DNA of 64,000 nt from Antilocapra americana (lineage: Eukaryota; Chordata; Mammalia; Artiodactyla; Antilocapridae). Shown piece after piece: positions 1-12,999 of this stretch. The first letter of the stretch is position 1. Each line of letters starts with the position of its first letter. The notes beneath the pieces are model-generated. The model saw nothing but the letters and a program-made list of their open reading frames with translations. It did no database searches and was not told where the DNA came from. The DNA lies in NCBI GenBank assembly GCA_007570785.1, contig ML660203.1:8738638-8802637 (forward strand), read 5' to 3'. A program made the position numbers and the translations under genes.

Positions 1-329
1 GGTAGCATTCATTGAAACCACCTCTCTAACTGCTTCTATTAGTTGAATCTCTACTTCTCCCCATTTATCTCTTTCTAGTCATCTTTTTAAGTAAAAAACC
101 GAGAGTAGATAAGGAATGTCTCTTTCACTTTATACTGTAATTCTTTGAAGTCTTATCTTGTGTTAAAATGTAGTATGTGACAAAGCAACTTGGGACTAGA
201 GAGTGACAGTAAACATGAAAGTGGCAGATATTTATTGATCCCTTGTGTTGAAAAGGCATTTGGGTTAGGCATGGTGAGGAATTCACAAGTAAAAGGAAAA
301 TGCACCTGTCTAGGAGTTGGAAGGGCCTT

Positions 330-460
330 GTTTGAAAGCTTGGCCCCATTACTGACTATGGGTATGGCCCTGAGCAAGTCAACTAATTTCTCTGAGCTTC
401 AGGTTTTCTTTAGGTTAAATTTCATAGGGTTGGTCAGAGAATCAGTTGATAAAAATGATA
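330..460 (+). repeat. MIR-like SINE fragment
   Basis: The text around gagcaagtcaactaatttct and ctgagcttcagg resembles the MIR core and its 3' side (gggcaagttactta...ctgagcctcag). It is diverged and has no TSD. Confidence 0.5.
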
Positions 461-984
461 TTTTAAATGCTTTTCTTCCCTTTTATTCAGCAACTATTTT
501 GAGTGTTTACTACATCCTGGGAACTCTCCAACGGGCCAAAAATGAAAAACATAGACCTTATTCTCATGCTTACAATCTAATAGAGACAAAAAAGAAAACT
601 ACTAATACAGTTCTTGAAATGCTGTGATAAAAGTCTGAACTAGGTGCTCTGGTAGCAGAGTAGAAAGGCAGCTAACCCACACTGAGGATGAGCATCTAGA
701 TACTTAATGAGACAGCATTAGATGGGGAATAGAGGAAAGGGCACAGAGCAGAAGCATTAGCTTGTGTTACTGTGCTAGACAGTCAAGGAGCTGTAAGTAA
801 ATCTCTTTGGCTGGACTTAGGGGTTCTTGTGGGGAAATGGCAGGAGAGGAGGCATTACCTTGCATGTCAGTGTTAGGAGTTGGAGATTTATCTTAAGGCA
901 GAGGGCAGCCATTGAAATATTTTAAACAAAGGGAGGATTTATTTTTAAAGGTTTTTTTTTTAATGCATTTACTCTTTTTTTCTT

Positions 985-1200
985 ATTTAAAATTTTGAAA
1001 TTGAGGAATAATTGACATACAGTAAATCACATTTATTTAATTGTACAATTTGATAAGTTTTGACACAGGTATACACCTGAAAAGTCATAATCATAATAAA
1101 ATTAATGAACATATTTGTCACTCCCCCAGATTTCTTTGTGCCCTTTTTCAGTCCTTTTCTTGTATATTTCTGCCTGTTTCCAACCACCCTTGATCAGGGG
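985..1200 (-). repeat. Old L1 3'-end fragment
   Basis: The wording ttgaggaataattgacatac followed by gtacaatttgataagttttg and tatacacctg is typical of the reverse complement of mammalian L1M 3' ends. Confidence 0.6.
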
Positions 1201-1744
1201 GAACACTTTGTTTCTCCTCTCATTTTTAAATTGAAATTAAAATTTTATTTTGAAAGTACAAAAAAGTAAGAAAAAAATTCGACATAGTAAACACTCATGT
1301 ATTTACTACTAGATTTTTGTTTTAATAGATCTTTTAACAAGGATGAAGGTAACAGATGGATCAGTCAGAGAGGGCTGAGATTAGAGTCCCCATGGTCAGT
1401 GAGAAACTACTTAAGTAATCCTGGAAGGAGTGATAAAGGCCTGTACTAAGGGGGCAGGAATAATGTGGTTAAAGAAGAAGGGATGGTTTCAAGAGATACT
1501 GAGGAGAGAGAGTCTGCAGGGCTTGGTGAGAGTTAGATGTAAAGGAAGAAGAAGAGGGAAGAGTCTAACAGTGAGTTCCAGGTCAGCCTAGGATGAGTGA
1601 GTTTATAGCAGTGTTCTTCACTGAGAAAATCAAGCTAGAGATTTTTTTTTTCTTTCTTTTTTTGCAGCTGGAGGTTTGGTGTTCAGGAGAGAGAACTGAA
1701 ATATAGGTTGTAGTTGAAACAAAAAGTTGTGATTCCTCAAGCAA

Positions 1745-1900
1745 TAATATTGATAGCTAATATTTATAGGGTGTTTCTATGTGGTAATCACTCTTAAATA
1801 CTTTATATGTATGAGCTTAGCTAAATCCTTACAACAGCCCTTTGAAAGGTAGGCACTATTTTTCCTCATATTGCAGATTAAAAAATTGAACAACTGAAAG
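1745..1900 (+). repeat. MIR SINE fragment
   Basis: The MIR pattern is recognisable: gctaatatttatagg, then tacaacagccctttgaaaggtaggcac, then cagattaaaaaattgaacaactgaaag. Confidence 0.65.
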
Positions 1901-2245
1901 GTAATATTCCTGGAACATTCTCATTAGTCTCACCTTACTTTTTGCTTTTTTTGTCTTTTTGACCAGTTTTTACCCTTCTTCACCAGTGGGTTTGGAAAGG
2001 AGGAGTAAATTGAAACACTGCTATTGCTGAGTAGCTCTAGCAGAGGAACTGAACATTTAAGTAGTGCACTGGACTTTCTTATGGTTTTATGAGCTGTTCT
2101 GGGCATTGGTAATAATTTTTACTTTGACAATAGTAGAAATTGCAGAAACCACACTATTTTACATTTATATCAGCAAAGCACAAGGGTTTAAATTTCCCCA
2201 CATCTTTGCTGACATTGTTATTCTCTGTCTTTTTTTTTTAATCAT

Positions 2246-2932
2246 TAGTTCAGTTCAGTCGCTCAGTCATGTCCAACTCTTTGCAACCCCATGGACTGCA
2301 GGATGCCAGGCTTCTCTGTCCATCACCAACTCTTGGAGCTTGCTCAAACTCATGTCCATCAAGTCGGTGATGCCATCCAACCATCTTATCCTCTGTCGTC
2401 CCCTTCTGCTTCTGCCTTCAATCTTTCCCAGCATCAGGGTCTTTGCAGTGAGTCATTCTTTGAATCAGGTGGCTAAAGTATTGGAGCTTCAGTCCTTCCA
2501 ATGAATATTCAGGATTAATTCCTTTAGGATTGACTGGTTTGATCTCCTTGCAGTCCAAGGGACTCTCAAGAGTCTTCAAAACCACAGTTGAAAAGCATCA
2601 GTTCTTTGACGCTCAGCCTTCCTTATGGTCTAGCTCTCACATCCATACATGACTGTTGGAAAAACTGTAACTTTGACTGATGGACCTTTGTTGGCAATGT
2701 AATGTCTCTGCTTTTTAATATGCTGTCTAGGTTGGTCATAGCTTTTCTTCCAAGGAGCAAGCGTCTTTTAATTTCATGACTGCAGTCACCATCTGCCGTG
2801 ATTTTGGAGCCCAAGAAAATAAAGTCTCTCAGTTTCCATTGTTTCTCCTTCTATTTGCCATGGAGTGATGGGACTGGATGTCATGATTTTAGTTTTTGAA
2901 TGTTGAGTTTTAAGCCAGCATTTTCACTCTCT
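2246..2932 (-). mobile_element. BovB LINE fragment, 5'-truncated
   Basis: The 3' end of BovB in reverse starts with the cagttcag tail and gctcagtcatgtccaactct and runs about 690 nt towards the interior. It is flanked by an imperfect duplication around the T-run plus aatcat (left 2229-2245, right 2932-2948). It carries substitutions and no open reading frame, and it inserted into the older L1. Confidence 0.85.
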
Positions 2933-3103
2933 CTTTTTTTTAAATCATAGTGGCCATCATGGGTATGAGATGATACCTCCTTATAGTTTTGATTTGTATT
3001 TCTCTAGTGATTACTGCTGTTAAGCATATTTCTTTTATGCTTATTGGCCTTTATGTATGTCTTTGGAGAAAGGTCTATTCAAGTTCTGTGCCCATTTTAA
3101 AAA

Positions 3104-3730
3104 ATAATTAGTTATTTTTGGCTGTTCAGGGTCTTCATTGCTGCATGTGGGCTTTGTCTAGTTGTGGCGGGTGGCGGCTTCTCTGTAGCAGAGCATGGGC
3201 TTCTTATTGCAGTGGTTTCTTTTGTGGAGCACGGGCTCTAGGTGCACAGGCTTCAGTAGTTGCGGCACATGGGCTCAGTAGTTCTGGTTTCCAGGTTCTA
3301 GAGCACAGGCTTAATAGTTGTGGTGCATGGACTTAATTGCTCCAAGGCATGTGGGGTCTTCCTGGATCAGCGATCGAACCTGTGTTCCTACATTGGCTGG
3401 CGGATTCTTTTTTTTGTCTTAATGTTTTAAAAATTATTTATTTTTGGCTGCGTTGGATCTTCATTGCTTTGCACGGTCTTTCTCTAGTTGTGGCAGGCGG
3501 GGACTAGTTGCAGTGCACGGGCTTCTCATTGTGGTGGCTTCTTGTTGCTGAGTATGGGCTCTAGGGTGCAGGGGCTTCAGTAGTTGCCAGGGTCTAGAGT
3601 ACAGGCTCAGTGGTTGTGGCTCATGGGCTTAGTTATTCCTTGGCATGTGGGATCCTCCCAGATCAGGGATCAAACCTGTGTCTCCTGCATTGGCAGGTGG
3701 ATTCTTTACCACTGAGCCACCAGGGAAGCC
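3104..3730 (-). mobile_element. Two nested CHR-type tRNA-derived SINEs
   Basis: Two minus-strand copies lie at about 3112-3410 and 3430-3730. The right copy ends with the tRNA-like head (gggcttccctggtgg on -). The left copy lacks its head, as if the right one inserted into it. The whole is bounded by ctgtgcccatttt at 3089-3101 and 3731-3743, in the middle of L1 text. Confidence 0.8.
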
Positions 3731-5943
3731 CTGTGCCCATTTTTTAAATCAGATTATTTTTTTGTTTTTGAGTTGTCTGAATTCTTTATGATTTTAGTCA
3801 GTCCATTATCAGGTATATGATTTGCAAATATTTTCTCCCAGTCCGTGGGTTGCCTTTACACTTCACTGATAGTATTCTTTGATGCACAGAAGCTTTTAAT
3901 TTTAATAAAGTCCAACTTAACTATTTTTTATTGTCTCTGCCTTTGATAATATATATATGAAATCATTGCCCAATCTAAGGTCATGAAATGTTTCCCTTAT
4001 GTTTTCCTCTAAGAGTTTCATAGTTTTAGGCCTTATGTTTAAGTCTTAGATCCATTTTGAGTTAATTTTTATATATGATGTAAGGTTTTACTATATTTTT
4101 TGTTATTTTCTTAGTGTTTACTCTGGGAATTACAACTGATATCTTACTTTCTAATAATCTAAATTAAATGCCAGTGTGATTTCAATAATATATGAAAATT
4201 ATGATTCGATATTGCTTCATTGCTTCCCTCCTCCTTTGTGCCATTATTGTCACTCAAATTACATCTTTATACACTGTGTGCCCTTCAGTACAGATTTGTA
4301 ATTATTGTTTTATGCAGTGTCTTTTAAATAAAAAATGAAAATAAGACAATTATAGGCAAAATATTTATACTATTTTTAAATTTATCCAAATATTTACCTT
4401 TATTAGTGCAATTTATTTCTTCATGTGAGTTTGAGTTTCTATACAGTCAAAGTTATCACTTCAGCCTGAAGTTCTCCCTTTATTATTTGTTGTAGGCCAG
4501 GTCTGTTGTTGACAGATTCTCTCAGATTTGTTTATATAGAAATTCTTACTTTTTCCTTCATGTTTGAATGATAGTTTTGCTGGGTATAGAATTCTTGTTT
4601 GACATTCTCCCCTCTACTACTTCCAACATTTTGAGTACTCCATCCCACTGCCTTTTGGCCCCCATATTTTTTGAGAAATACAGCTATTAATATTACTGAG
4701 GATCTCATACACAGTGAGTCCCTTCTCTTACTGCTTCCAATATTTATATCTTTCTACAACTTGATTGTGATATTTTAATTTGTGAATCTCTCTGCATTTG
4801 TCCTATTTGGAGTTAGTTGAGCTTCTTGAATTTATAGATTGTTTTCTATCAAATTTTGCATATTTTATGCCAGTATTCACATATTTTTTTCCCTGCTCTT
4901 TAAATTTCTCTCCTCTCCAGCTGACACGCCCATTATACTTATGTTGGTATTTTTGATGGTATAGGTATATCTGATGGTAGGTCTCTGAGGCTCTTTTAAA
5001 TTTTCTTAATTGTTTTTCTTTCTGTTTCTCAGGTGGATAATCTCAATCTATTTTTAAGGTCACTGATTCTTTCTTTTGCTCAAATCTGCTGTTAAACTTC
5101 TCTAGTGACATGTTCATTTTATTGTTTTTTTCAACTCAGGAATTTTTATTTGGCTTTTTGTAAAAATTTCTCTTTATTGATATTCTTTATTTGGTGAGAT
5201 ACTGTTCTCATACTTTATTTTAGTTCTTTAGACATGATTTCCTTTAGATGTTAAATTTTTTAAACAGCTGATTCAAAGTCTTTGTTTAGTTTGTCTAATG
5301 TCTAGGCTTCTTCAGGGGCAGTTTCTGTTGATTTTTTTTTCCCCCTTGTATGAATCATACTTTTTTGTTTTATTATATTTCATAAGTTTTTGTTGAAACC
5401 TGAACATTTTAAATAATATTATGCAGCAGCTCTGGAGATCAGGACTTTCCCCAGAGTTTGCTGTTACTTTTCTGTTTGGTGACTTCTCTGAATTAATTCT
5501 GTCAAGTCTGTATTCTTTGTTGTGTGCTCTCTGCTCAGTTAGCTTAGTGGTCAAGTAATGATTGGATGGAGATTTCCTTAAATGCTGGAACCAGTGAGTC
5601 TCCCAGTATTTGTTGAGGGCTCTGTGTATATTTGGAGCACACTTTCAATATTCTGCCGATCATTTGACAGTTCTGCCTTAGCCTTCACTTCCTGCTTGGG
5701 CAGTGCCTCAGGGTCAACCAGAGATGAGAGTTTTTAGGGCAGTCTCAGGTCTTTCCTTTTCTGGGTGTGTGCACAGACCTGAGCATCCACACGGCCTTCC
5801 GATTTCCAGGAATGTGTCAGAGCTTTTCAAGGCCCCTATGAATATCTCATTCCCTTGATTCTCCTTTAAACTTTTTGGTTAGCCTATTATTTTCCCAAGT
5901 ATTATCTACTGCCTCAGGCAGTCACAAAGTTAAACAGTTGCCT

Positions 5944-6096
5944 CTATTTGATGGTTGGATGGCATCATCGACTCAATGAACAGAAATTTGAGCAAACTCC
6001 AGGAAGATAGTGAAGGACAGGAAAGCCTGGCATGCTGCAGTCCGCAAGGTCGAAAGGAGTCGGACATGACTGAGCGACTGAACAACAACAACAAAC
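5944..6096 (+). mobile_element. BovB/Bov-A 3'-end fragment
   Basis: Text from gatggttggatggcatcat to gagtcggacatgactgagcg and the (aac)n tail is the BovB 3' end in sense. A short aaacag duplication flanks it. Confidence 0.8.
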
Positions 6097-6359
6097 AGCT
6101 CTTGGGGAGCTCCTGAAGAAAATGATTTTCATACTGGGAGAGTTCCTCTTGGATGGATGGAATCTTCCAAGGAACTGCTAGACAGATCAAATAATTCCAG
6201 ACATTTGTGAATAAGGTTTGAGGAGCTTCAGCCCCATTCAGGATTCATCTTTTCTCCAGAGAAGACTGGCTCCTTTTAATAAATATTGCTGTTTGGATGC
6301 TACGTGTAGTCATTGCAACTGGGGTTTCATTGCTTCCAGGCTTTTACCTGTACAGGGGT

Positions 6360-6379
6360 AAGAAATATATGTATGTCTA
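6360..6379 (+). repeat. Target-site duplication, left copy (ATP6V1D retrocopy)
   Basis: The 20-bp sequence aagaaatatatgtatgtcta is repeated without mismatch at 7793-7812, directly after the poly(A) tail. The reverse strand at the left edge reads ttctt/a, a plausible variant of the L1 endonuclease nick site TTTT/A. Confidence 0.95.
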
Positions 6380-7792
<1,413 letters not shown>

Positions 7793-7812
7793 AAGAAATA
7801 TATGTATGTCTA
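7793..7812 (+). repeat. Target-site duplication, right copy (ATP6V1D retrocopy)
   Basis: This is a perfect 20-bp copy of 6360-6379. It starts within the A-rich tail (gaaagaaa), so the left boundary is uncertain by a few bases. Confidence 0.95.
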
Positions 7813-7821
7813 TACATATAC

Positions 7822-8036
7822 ATGGGCTTCCCTGGTGGCTCAGTGGTAAAGAACCCACTGACCAATGTAGGAGACACAGCTGTGATCCCTGGGTTGGGAA
7901 GATCCCTTGGAGAAGCAAATGGCAACCCACTCCAGTATTCTTGCCTGGGAAATTCCATGGACAGAGCAGCCTGGTGGGAAGTGGTCCATGGGACCAAAAG
8001 AATCAGACTTGGCTTAGCAACTAAACAACAACAACA
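7822..8036 (+). mobile_element. Bov-tA SINE
   Basis: The tRNA-derived head (gggcttccctggtggctcag) is followed by the BovA part (ggagaagcaaatggcaaccc) and an (aac)n tail. It sits just after the ATP6V1D retrocopy. Confidence 0.9.
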
Positions 8037-8649
8037 TACATATATATATAAATATACATACTGATTTCTTTATTTATCTCTATATATTAAAAACTCATAC
8101 CAGTTACCCTAAATCCAGCCCAATAGCACAGGGTTTATTCTATCCTTTTGCATTTTAATATTGGTTAACTCCTTTCTCTGATAGAAACCCAACCCCTTAT
8201 CCTTAATATATTTACTGATTTGCTCAAATCCTGCATTTGTGAATTCATATACTTGCTAAAATTTATTTGTAACCCAAGTCAATACTTATTTTGAAGTCAT
8301 TTGTGGACATGTGCAGAGGGGTAAAAAATTTGACTGTAACTTGTGTATTACTAGCTGAGATGATACTTTGACTTTCTGTTTCAGCTCTTACACTGTAAAC
8401 AGATATCCTTCTCATAGTCTATTTAGTGACTTTTTTTTTTTTGCATTTTTGTGCTTTTGTTCCTGATTTGCCCGTGTAAAACGTGTCCCACATGTAGTGC
8501 TAAAGTGCTGTCTAGTGTTGCTAAGTGCAAGAAGCCTGTGATGTTTTTATGGAGGAAATTCGTGTGTTAGAGAATTTTATTCAAGAGTGAGTTATAATTC
8601 TGTTCACTGTGAGTTCAATGTTAGTGAACCAACATATTTGACATAATGA

Positions 8650-8900
8650 ATTAACATGTATTAAATAAGGTGTCTTTAAACAGAAACACACAAAACAAAA
8701 TCATATATTGATTGGCTGATGAAACTGTTGTGACCGGAGGCTTGCAGGAACCTAACCCTCTGTTTCTCCTCCTAGAAGCAATGGTTGGTTCAGTGTTTGC
8801 TAACTGTTTGTGGTCACTTTGTAAAATGTAACTATGGGGAATAGAAGAATCGACTATCTGTAAAGTCTTTTCCAGCTCATCAGTGAGCAAAGTAAAATAT
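8650..8900. repeat. Possible old interspersed repeat, family not named
   Basis: The stretch with ggcttgcaggaacctaaccc and agaagcaatggttggttcag has a familiar repeated-element wording but I could not place it. There is no coding potential that looks real. Confidence 0.3.
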
Positions 8901-9719
8901 TGTGTGTCTTTAAAACCACATGAAGAAACAGTCTGTGGGTTGATTAAAGTGTAGTCAGAAAAAGAGCTAATGTGTCAGAATATTTTGAAATACAATGTAA
9001 AATCCCCTGCAAATTGCAATTGCACAGGAAATGCAAACATAAAACCTACCTTTAAAGTTTTGGTTTTGAAATGTTGATGACACAAAAGGATGATAAAACC
9101 AATTCCCACTTATAATGGTTTTTGTATTATCCTAAGTTAAGATAATGATTTTAAACCACTGGAAATTTTTTCTGAACTTAGGGGAATTGAAGTTTGCTAA
9201 TTGTTGTAGACCTAATTTATTAGTACCTATAAGAGGATGATCAGTACTTCCACAGATTTATGTATTTATAAATGAAGTGTCGGGAGAGATGGGAAGGGAA
9301 AAGGACTTAGTAGAGTCACTGGGACCAGAATTTGGCATCTAGGTTGAAGCAGTGAGCTCATGGTTTGGGTAGAAGTGAAGAAGAGAGTCTCAGGAACTGA
9401 CTGTACAGGGATTAGCTTGTGTTGAGAGGAGCAGTAATTCTCAAAGCAGGGAATATGAGTCAGGTTTTGGAACTGCTGAGTGGAGAATGCAGGGAAGGAT
9501 ATGTAAATATATTGATGGGTCTAGAGTCCAGTTGGTAAAGATCAGGTGTTTGACCACAGAGGTACTTGGAGGCACTGCATGCTTTTGAGAAAGGGAATTC
9601 CAGGTTCAAAAGAATGTTTTAAGAAAATGGTTCTTGTTGCTGTGACAGTTTGCTGGGGAAAGAGGAGTTTCTGACATAATTCAGTAACAACTGTTAATAG
9701 CAGTAATGAAGCGTTTGTT

Positions 9720-10140
9720 TTTGCTGTTACTGAAGTGCTTTTACAAGTGGTCCTTGGGGTACTTCTGTGAGGTCGCTTTTATTATTACCACTTTAAAAGG
9801 AAAACTATTTATTTGGCTGTGTCGGATCTTAGTTATAGCATGCAGGATCTTTCATTCCTCATGTGGACAGGCTTCTCTCTAGTTGCAGCTTGCAGGCTTG
9901 CATGGGCTCAGTATTTGTGGCACATGGGCTTAGTTGCCCCGTGGTATTTGGATTCTTAGTTCCCCAACCAGGGATCAAACCCAAGTCCCCTGCATTGCAA
10001 GGCAGATTCTTAACCACTGGACCCCCAGGGAAGTCCCTATTCTCACTTTTACATAGGGGAAACGAAGGTCCAGAGTGTTGAGTAACAGGTTCATGGTCAC
10101 ATAGCTATTTAATGGTAGGCTTGCAGTTCAAACACCTCAG
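9720..10140 (+). repeat. MIR SINE split by a CHR insertion
   Basis: The left part (gaagtgcttttacaag...ggtcgcttttattattacca) and right part (acataggggaaacgaagg...ggtcacatagctatttaatgg) are consecutive MIR segments. A CHR occupies 9800-10036 between them. Confidence 0.65.
9800..10036 (-). mobile_element. CHR-type SINE
   Basis: The copy is reversed: it begins at its A-rich end (actatttatttggctgtg) and ends with the head complement ccagggaagtcc. Confidence 0.85.
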
Positions 10141-11019
10141 TTTCAATTAAGGATTTGGACAAATAATTATTGTTATAGGATTAGAGAAGGAAAGGACAAA
10201 GATGATTGCTCCTTTCTTCTAACAGGAAGAAGTATTGGCATGAGACCAAATAAAATCAAATATTAGAGAAAATTTTATTGACGTTGGAAAACATATGATG
10301 AAATTCTTCAGAAAATCCAAAAGTTTGCATTGTTCCTACTTGTGATTTCCTCTTACCTTTTTTTCCCCCTGTGTTTGGGCCTGAATCTGCTGCTGAAGTT
10401 TCATCTTACCACATATTTACATTTTTAGGAAAGGAACTGTCTGACACTGAATGATCTGGTAAATGTGTCAGCTGTTAGTAAACAAGAAGCCGATAATTGT
10501 TATCTCATTTGAAAACAATCCCAACAGGTGAAACCTCTGCTGAAATAAAATCCTGCTTTTAAGCTTTAATTTTCATTTGAAATATAAGTTGCTGTGAGTA
10601 GCCTATTAGAAACAGTTACACAGTTTTAGAAATGAGATGCTTTGGAAAGCATCTCTAGGTTTAAAATTCTTAACACCTCTCTCCCTGTTACCCCTGGCCC
10701 TTCCTGCCTACTCATGAAGAAATGGAGATTCAGCTTCAAAGTAATATTTTATTGAGTTAGACATACTGCAAAGTACATTTTCCCCCTTAAAATCCGAGAG
10801 GTAGGGATTTTTATTTATTTTATAGAAAAGGCAATGAACACTCATGGTTCACTGACAGTGGAGCTGTGAGTCAGATCAGTGTTTTCTAAGTACAGGACTC
10901 TTCCCATAGTATTATGCTGTATTTTAATTGGTTCAAGACTAGGTCACAGAGTGTTAGCGCTGGGACTTCGGAGATATTTCCTTTACCTTTTCATTCCATA
11001 AGCGAGCTTGGATCCAGGA

Positions 11020-11150
11020 ATTGGGCTCCTTGGATTAAGATTTGAATCCCATCATTTATATGATCTTGGGGAGTTACCTATCCTATCCTTACTTCCATTT
11101 CTTTATCCATATACGTGGAATAGTAACAGTAGTAACATGGATTTGATGCC
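11020..11150 (+). repeat. MIR SINE fragment
   Basis: Diverged MIR text (gatttgaatcccatcatt, gatcttggggagttacc, ttatccatatacgtgg). It ends at the Bov-A insertion at 11154. Confidence 0.55.
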
Positions 11151-11153
11151 TAG

Positions 11154-11300
11154 TCCAGGAAGATCCCTGGAGAAGGAAATGGCAACCCACTCCAGTATTC
11201 TTGCCTGGGAAATCCCATGGTCAGATGAGTCTGGTAGGCTACAGTTCATGGGGTTGCAAAAGAGTCGGACACAACTCAGAGACTAAACAGCAACAATAAA
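11154..11300 (+). mobile_element. Bov-A monomer SINE fragment
   Basis: The BovA unit lacks the tRNA head: ggagaaggaaatggcaaccc through gagtcggacacaactcagag to a caacaata tail. Confidence 0.85.
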
Positions 11301-11426
11301 TATTACTAATGATTGTTAAAGAGGAAAATGAGCATCATAGAGGTTTAATTATTTCTAAAGATTATATTAAAGTAGCTGAGTTTAAACTAGAATCTGGATC
11401 TTTGACTGCTAGTATTGTAGTTGATG

Positions 11427-11640
11427 GGGCTTCCCAGGTGGCACAGTGGTTAAGACTCCGCCTGCCAATGCAGGGGACTTGGGTTTGATCCCTGGGTTGA
11501 GAGGATCCGCTGTTGTAGGAAATGGCAACTTGTTCCAGTTTTCTTGCTTGGAAAATTCCGTAGACAGAGGAGGCTGGGTGGCTACAGTCCATGGGGTCTC
11601 AATGAGCTGAATATGACTGAACAACCGAGCTCACACACAC
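11427..11640 (+). mobile_element. Bov-tA SINE with target-site duplication
   Basis: The head is gggcttcccaggtggcacag and the body is BovA. It is bounded by attgtagttgatg (11414-11426) and attgtaattgatg (11641-11653), 13 bp with one mismatch. A short (ca)n tail precedes the right duplication. Confidence 0.9.
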
Positions 11641-12424
11641 ATTGTAATTGATGCTTGGCAAACAGTTTTCAGACAGTTTGTATATCCAGTCTTCATTATG
11701 GCCCCCTCAGGTCTACAGATCATGTGAGAGAAACCCTTGGATTCCCCAGAGTTGGTTCCTAGAATAGAGATTTCTAGTGCTGTGTACAGGGATGCCATTT
11801 ATACATTGGATTGCATTTCAGATTCGTAAAATAAAGCATTCTTCTCATTGAGCAAGATAGAGCTCCTCCTTTCTCCAGTCTAACATTTCACTTTAGTCCA
11901 GAGACCTTTTTGAGGTCAGTTAATGCCAGAGGGGAAAATTGGACCTCACTTATAGCTCTAACAGCCATTTAGTATCCCTTTGTCTTGGAAGTCAAGTTGC
12001 CCAAGTGTATTTTCCCACCCTAAAAATTTCTTCATCCTTTTGGGGATAGTGGTAATGCCAGCACTGTTTTAGTAAAGGGATTTTATGAAGAGCAGATAAA
12101 TCAGTATTTATGAAAAGGAATCACAAACTAAATGATAAGCTAACTGTAAAATGCCTGAAGTAGGTTTATTTTGTTACTGTTCTGAGAGGAAGCTTATGTC
12201 CTACAGTTTGAGTCAGCTCTTACCAGAATCCTCTTAGTCTGTGGTAGACAGGGATGCATTTTATCTTTGGAGAGAAGAGCATGGGCAGCCTTGGTCCTAG
12301 TCCTGTTTTGGAAGTTCTCCTTTCATTTGCCCTGTTCTAGAAGGACTTATAGACTTAGATACACTTTTTGCCTTCTACACATGGAGTCTGATATAGATTC
12401 CTGACTATGTTTTTCTTTCTCTAG

Positions 12425-12529
12425 AGGAACAAGATTAGCATCTCCCAGTGGGTTCCAGGATGCAGCCGATTGCTACTGGCGTCTCGTACACAGGGACAGC
12501 GGGGTAGGGCTCTGTCTGGTACTTTCCAG
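12425..12529 (+). CDS. UQCC1: UQCC1 coding exon (mitochondrial presequence region)
   Basis: The exon is 35 codons, starting RNKISISQWVPGCSRLLL and ending SGTFQ. It is preceded by a pyrimidine run ending ctctag and followed by the donor gtaaga. It aligns to about residues 9-43 of human UQCC1, where SISQWVP and CSRL are shared and the rest differs. The segment is rich in Arg, Ser and hydrophobic residues with no acidic residue, as expected of a mitochondrial targeting presequence. It enters and leaves in phase 0. The initiating Met is not in this exon: in the human protein about eight residues precede it, and they are presumably on an exon left of the window. The low conservation fits a presequence, but the 35-codon open frame plus both splice sites make the call secure. 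Confidence 0.93.
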
Positions 12530-12999
12530 GTAAGATTTGTTGTTCCTTTGCTTGCTATGAAAAAACCTTAGTGTTAATGTGCAAATGTCATGTATTTATA
12601 GATTAACCAACCAAATTGTGTGATGGAAAAACCTCATGAGACCACTTCTGGGTCTCTGTGGTGCCAGCTCAGGACTGATCCTTACTGTATGGTGTCTAGG
12701 GCGTGGCTTCTAAATACCCCAGTGGTGGAATTTAGCCTAGGATACCATGGTACAGTCTGATGATTTTTACTGTTGGGAGTGTTTCCAGATATTCATCTGA
12801 GAGTTAACTTTTCTTCAGTTTTCTTCTTGTAGCCACTTTTACCTGGAGTAAGAAAATGTTTCTTTTTTTCCTTTTTATGAACATAAAATTAGAGGAACAA
12901 TTATTTGAGGCCTTAGTTTACCACTGATCACTTGATCCATTATAATGTATTCTACTTTGGACCCTCCTTGAGGATTTCTTTTCCTGATTTTTGCTAATT

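Larger units (their letters stand above)
2050..5940 (-). repeat. Old L1 LINE fragments (L1M/HAL1-like), interrupted
   Basis: Reverse-strand L1 text is seen in pieces: about 2140-2245, 2949-3100, 3731-4110 (3' region) and 4430-5300 (the ctgctgttaa and ggtctctgaggctct type text of L1M/HAL1), probably on to 5930. It is split by a BovB and by CHR SINEs. All frames are closed. Confidence 0.6.

Noticed and set aside
190..627. Open frame of 145 codons at the left edge
   Set aside because: No recognisable domain, and it overlaps MIR-like text; amino-acid composition looks random for AT-rich intron.
2064..2504. 146-codon open frame
   Set aside because: It runs from L1 text into the antisense of a BovB LINE, so it is a chance frame in repeats.
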